A stretch of DNA of 64,000 nt, taken from contig NZ_JAHRXF010000032.1 of the NCBI RefSeq assembly GCF_019104725.1, forward strand, positions 1 through 64,000, read 5' to 3'. The stretch is from Streptomyces corallincola (lineage in GTDB: Bacteria > Actinomycetota > Actinomycetes > Streptomycetales > Streptomycetaceae). The notes below the pieces were generated by a model. That model ran no database searches. It had not been told where the DNA came from and saw only the letters and a list, made by a program, of their open reading frames with translations. Positions 63,529 through 64,000 of this stretch are shown here, one piece after another. A program made the translations under genes and the position numbers. The number at the start of each line of letters is the position of its first letter. Position 1 is the first letter of the stretch.

Positions 63529-64000
63529 CTGGGCAAGCGACAGCCCGAAGGCCCACCGCCCGCACCCGCGGTGCAGCGCATCCGACTGCGCTACACCAAG
63601 CGAGGCCGCCTCCGGTTCACCAGCCACCGAGACTTCCAGCGCGCCTTCGAACGGGCGCTGCGCCGTGCCGAGGTGCCGATGGCGTACTCGGCCGGATTCA
63701 CGCCGCACCCCAAGGTGTCGTACGCCAATGCCGCACCCACCGGCACGGGCAGCGAGGCGGAGTACCTGGAGATCGCGCTGGCCGCACCCCGCGACCCCGG
63801 CTCCCTGCGCGCTCTGCTCGACGCGTCGCTGCCCACCGGGCTCGACATCGTCGATGCGGTCGAGGCACGGACCTCGGGCCTCGCGGACCGGCTGACCGCC
63901 TCCGTCTGGGAGCTGCGTCTCGACGGCGTGGACCCGGCGGACGCCCGGCGCGCCGCCGAGGTGTTCACCGCGGCCGACACCGTCGAGGTGTCCCGCGCGA
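63529..64000 (+). CDS. TIGR03936 radical-SAM-associated protein, 5' part
   Basis: The visible part matches the DUF2344/TIGR03936 family: VQRIRLRYTKRGRLRFTSHR, DFQRAFERALRRAEVPMAYS, AGFTPHPKVSYANAAPTGTG and so on. It partners the B12-radical SAM protein upstream. The frame is open from a TGA at 63514. The only start with a good ribosome-binding site is CTG at 63529 (AAGGA 8 nt before, translation LGKRQPEGPPPAPAVQRIRL); GTG at 63571 has no ribosome-binding site. The gene continues past the window end. Confidence 0.85.
   Translation, partial: MGKRQPEGPPPAPAVQRIRLRYTKRGRLRFTSHRDFQRAFERALRRAEVPMAYSAGFTPHPKVSYANAAPTGTGSEAEYLEIALAAPRDPGSLRALLDASLPTGLDIVDAVEARTSGLADRLTASVWELRLDGVDPADARRAAEVFTAADTVEVSRA

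Overview
The window is a very GC-rich actinobacterial chromosome segment, almost certainly Streptomyces or a near relative. The evidence is the codon bias, frequent GTG starts, -10 boxes placed directly in front of start codons, and the conserved block tig-clpP1-clpP2-clpX / valS-folC-DUF4233-ndk / mreB-mreC-mreD-mrdA-rodA / CYTH-CHAD / paired radical-SAM proteins. It looks like ordinary core chromosome: no insertion sequence, prophage, CRISPR array or secondary-metabolite cluster was seen.

Layout. 0-14 kb: ROK regulator, MscS channel, HNH nuclease, a tightly overlapped minus-strand operon (ECF-type sigma factor, zinc-finger membrane anti-sigma candidate, ABC ATPase, two membrane proteins), a small repeat-bearing peptide gene abutting malQ, two small membrane proteins, MarR, and a coupled GntR/UTRA pair. 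14-28 kb: HATPase, aminopeptidase N, aspartate-semialdehyde dehydrogenase, a large secreted subtilase, NUDIX, a Tat-type phosphoesterase, a glycosyltransferase and an AbiEi/DUF559-like protein. 28-41 kb: second aminopeptidase N, mycothiol-nitroreductase-like DsbA protein, a broken sodF locus that keeps a Nur-type operator, bioY, amino-acid permease, rpiB, Nei-like glycosylase, Eis-like acetyltransferase, SpoIIE-type phosphatase, HD protein, membrane acyltransferase, tRNA-Gly and tRNA-Pro. 41-51 kb: protein quality control (trigger factor and ClpP1P2X, with a ClgR box ahead of clpP1), then valS, folC, DUF4233 and ndk. 51-58 kb: the MreBCD/PBP2/RodA cell-wall machine used for spore-wall synthesis in Streptomyces. 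58-64 kb: CYTH-CHAD protein, B12-binding radical SAM protein, an opposing alpha/beta hydrolase, a small membrane protein, and the first part of the TIGR03936 partner protein, cut by the window end.

The most notable signal is at 31.56-31.78 kb on the minus strand. A near-consensus Nur box and a ribosome-binding site precede an ORF whose first 25 residues look like iron superoxide dismutase (SodF). The ORF then departs before the first metal-ligand histidine and stops after 43 codons, next to a strong hairpin. S. coelicolor sodF mRNA yields a 3'-UTR small RNA that silences sodN. This locus may therefore have lost the enzyme but kept a nickel-controlled regulatory RNA; this is inference.

Other points worth attention: an in-frame-overlapping 17-codon leader ORF that may drive mrdA translation, a probable CTG start at the last gene, a perfect 26-bp palindrome at 40.2 kb, repeated GTAACCCCTG boxes by the AbiEi-like gene, and a recurrent -10-next-to-start architecture suggesting many leaderless mRNAs.
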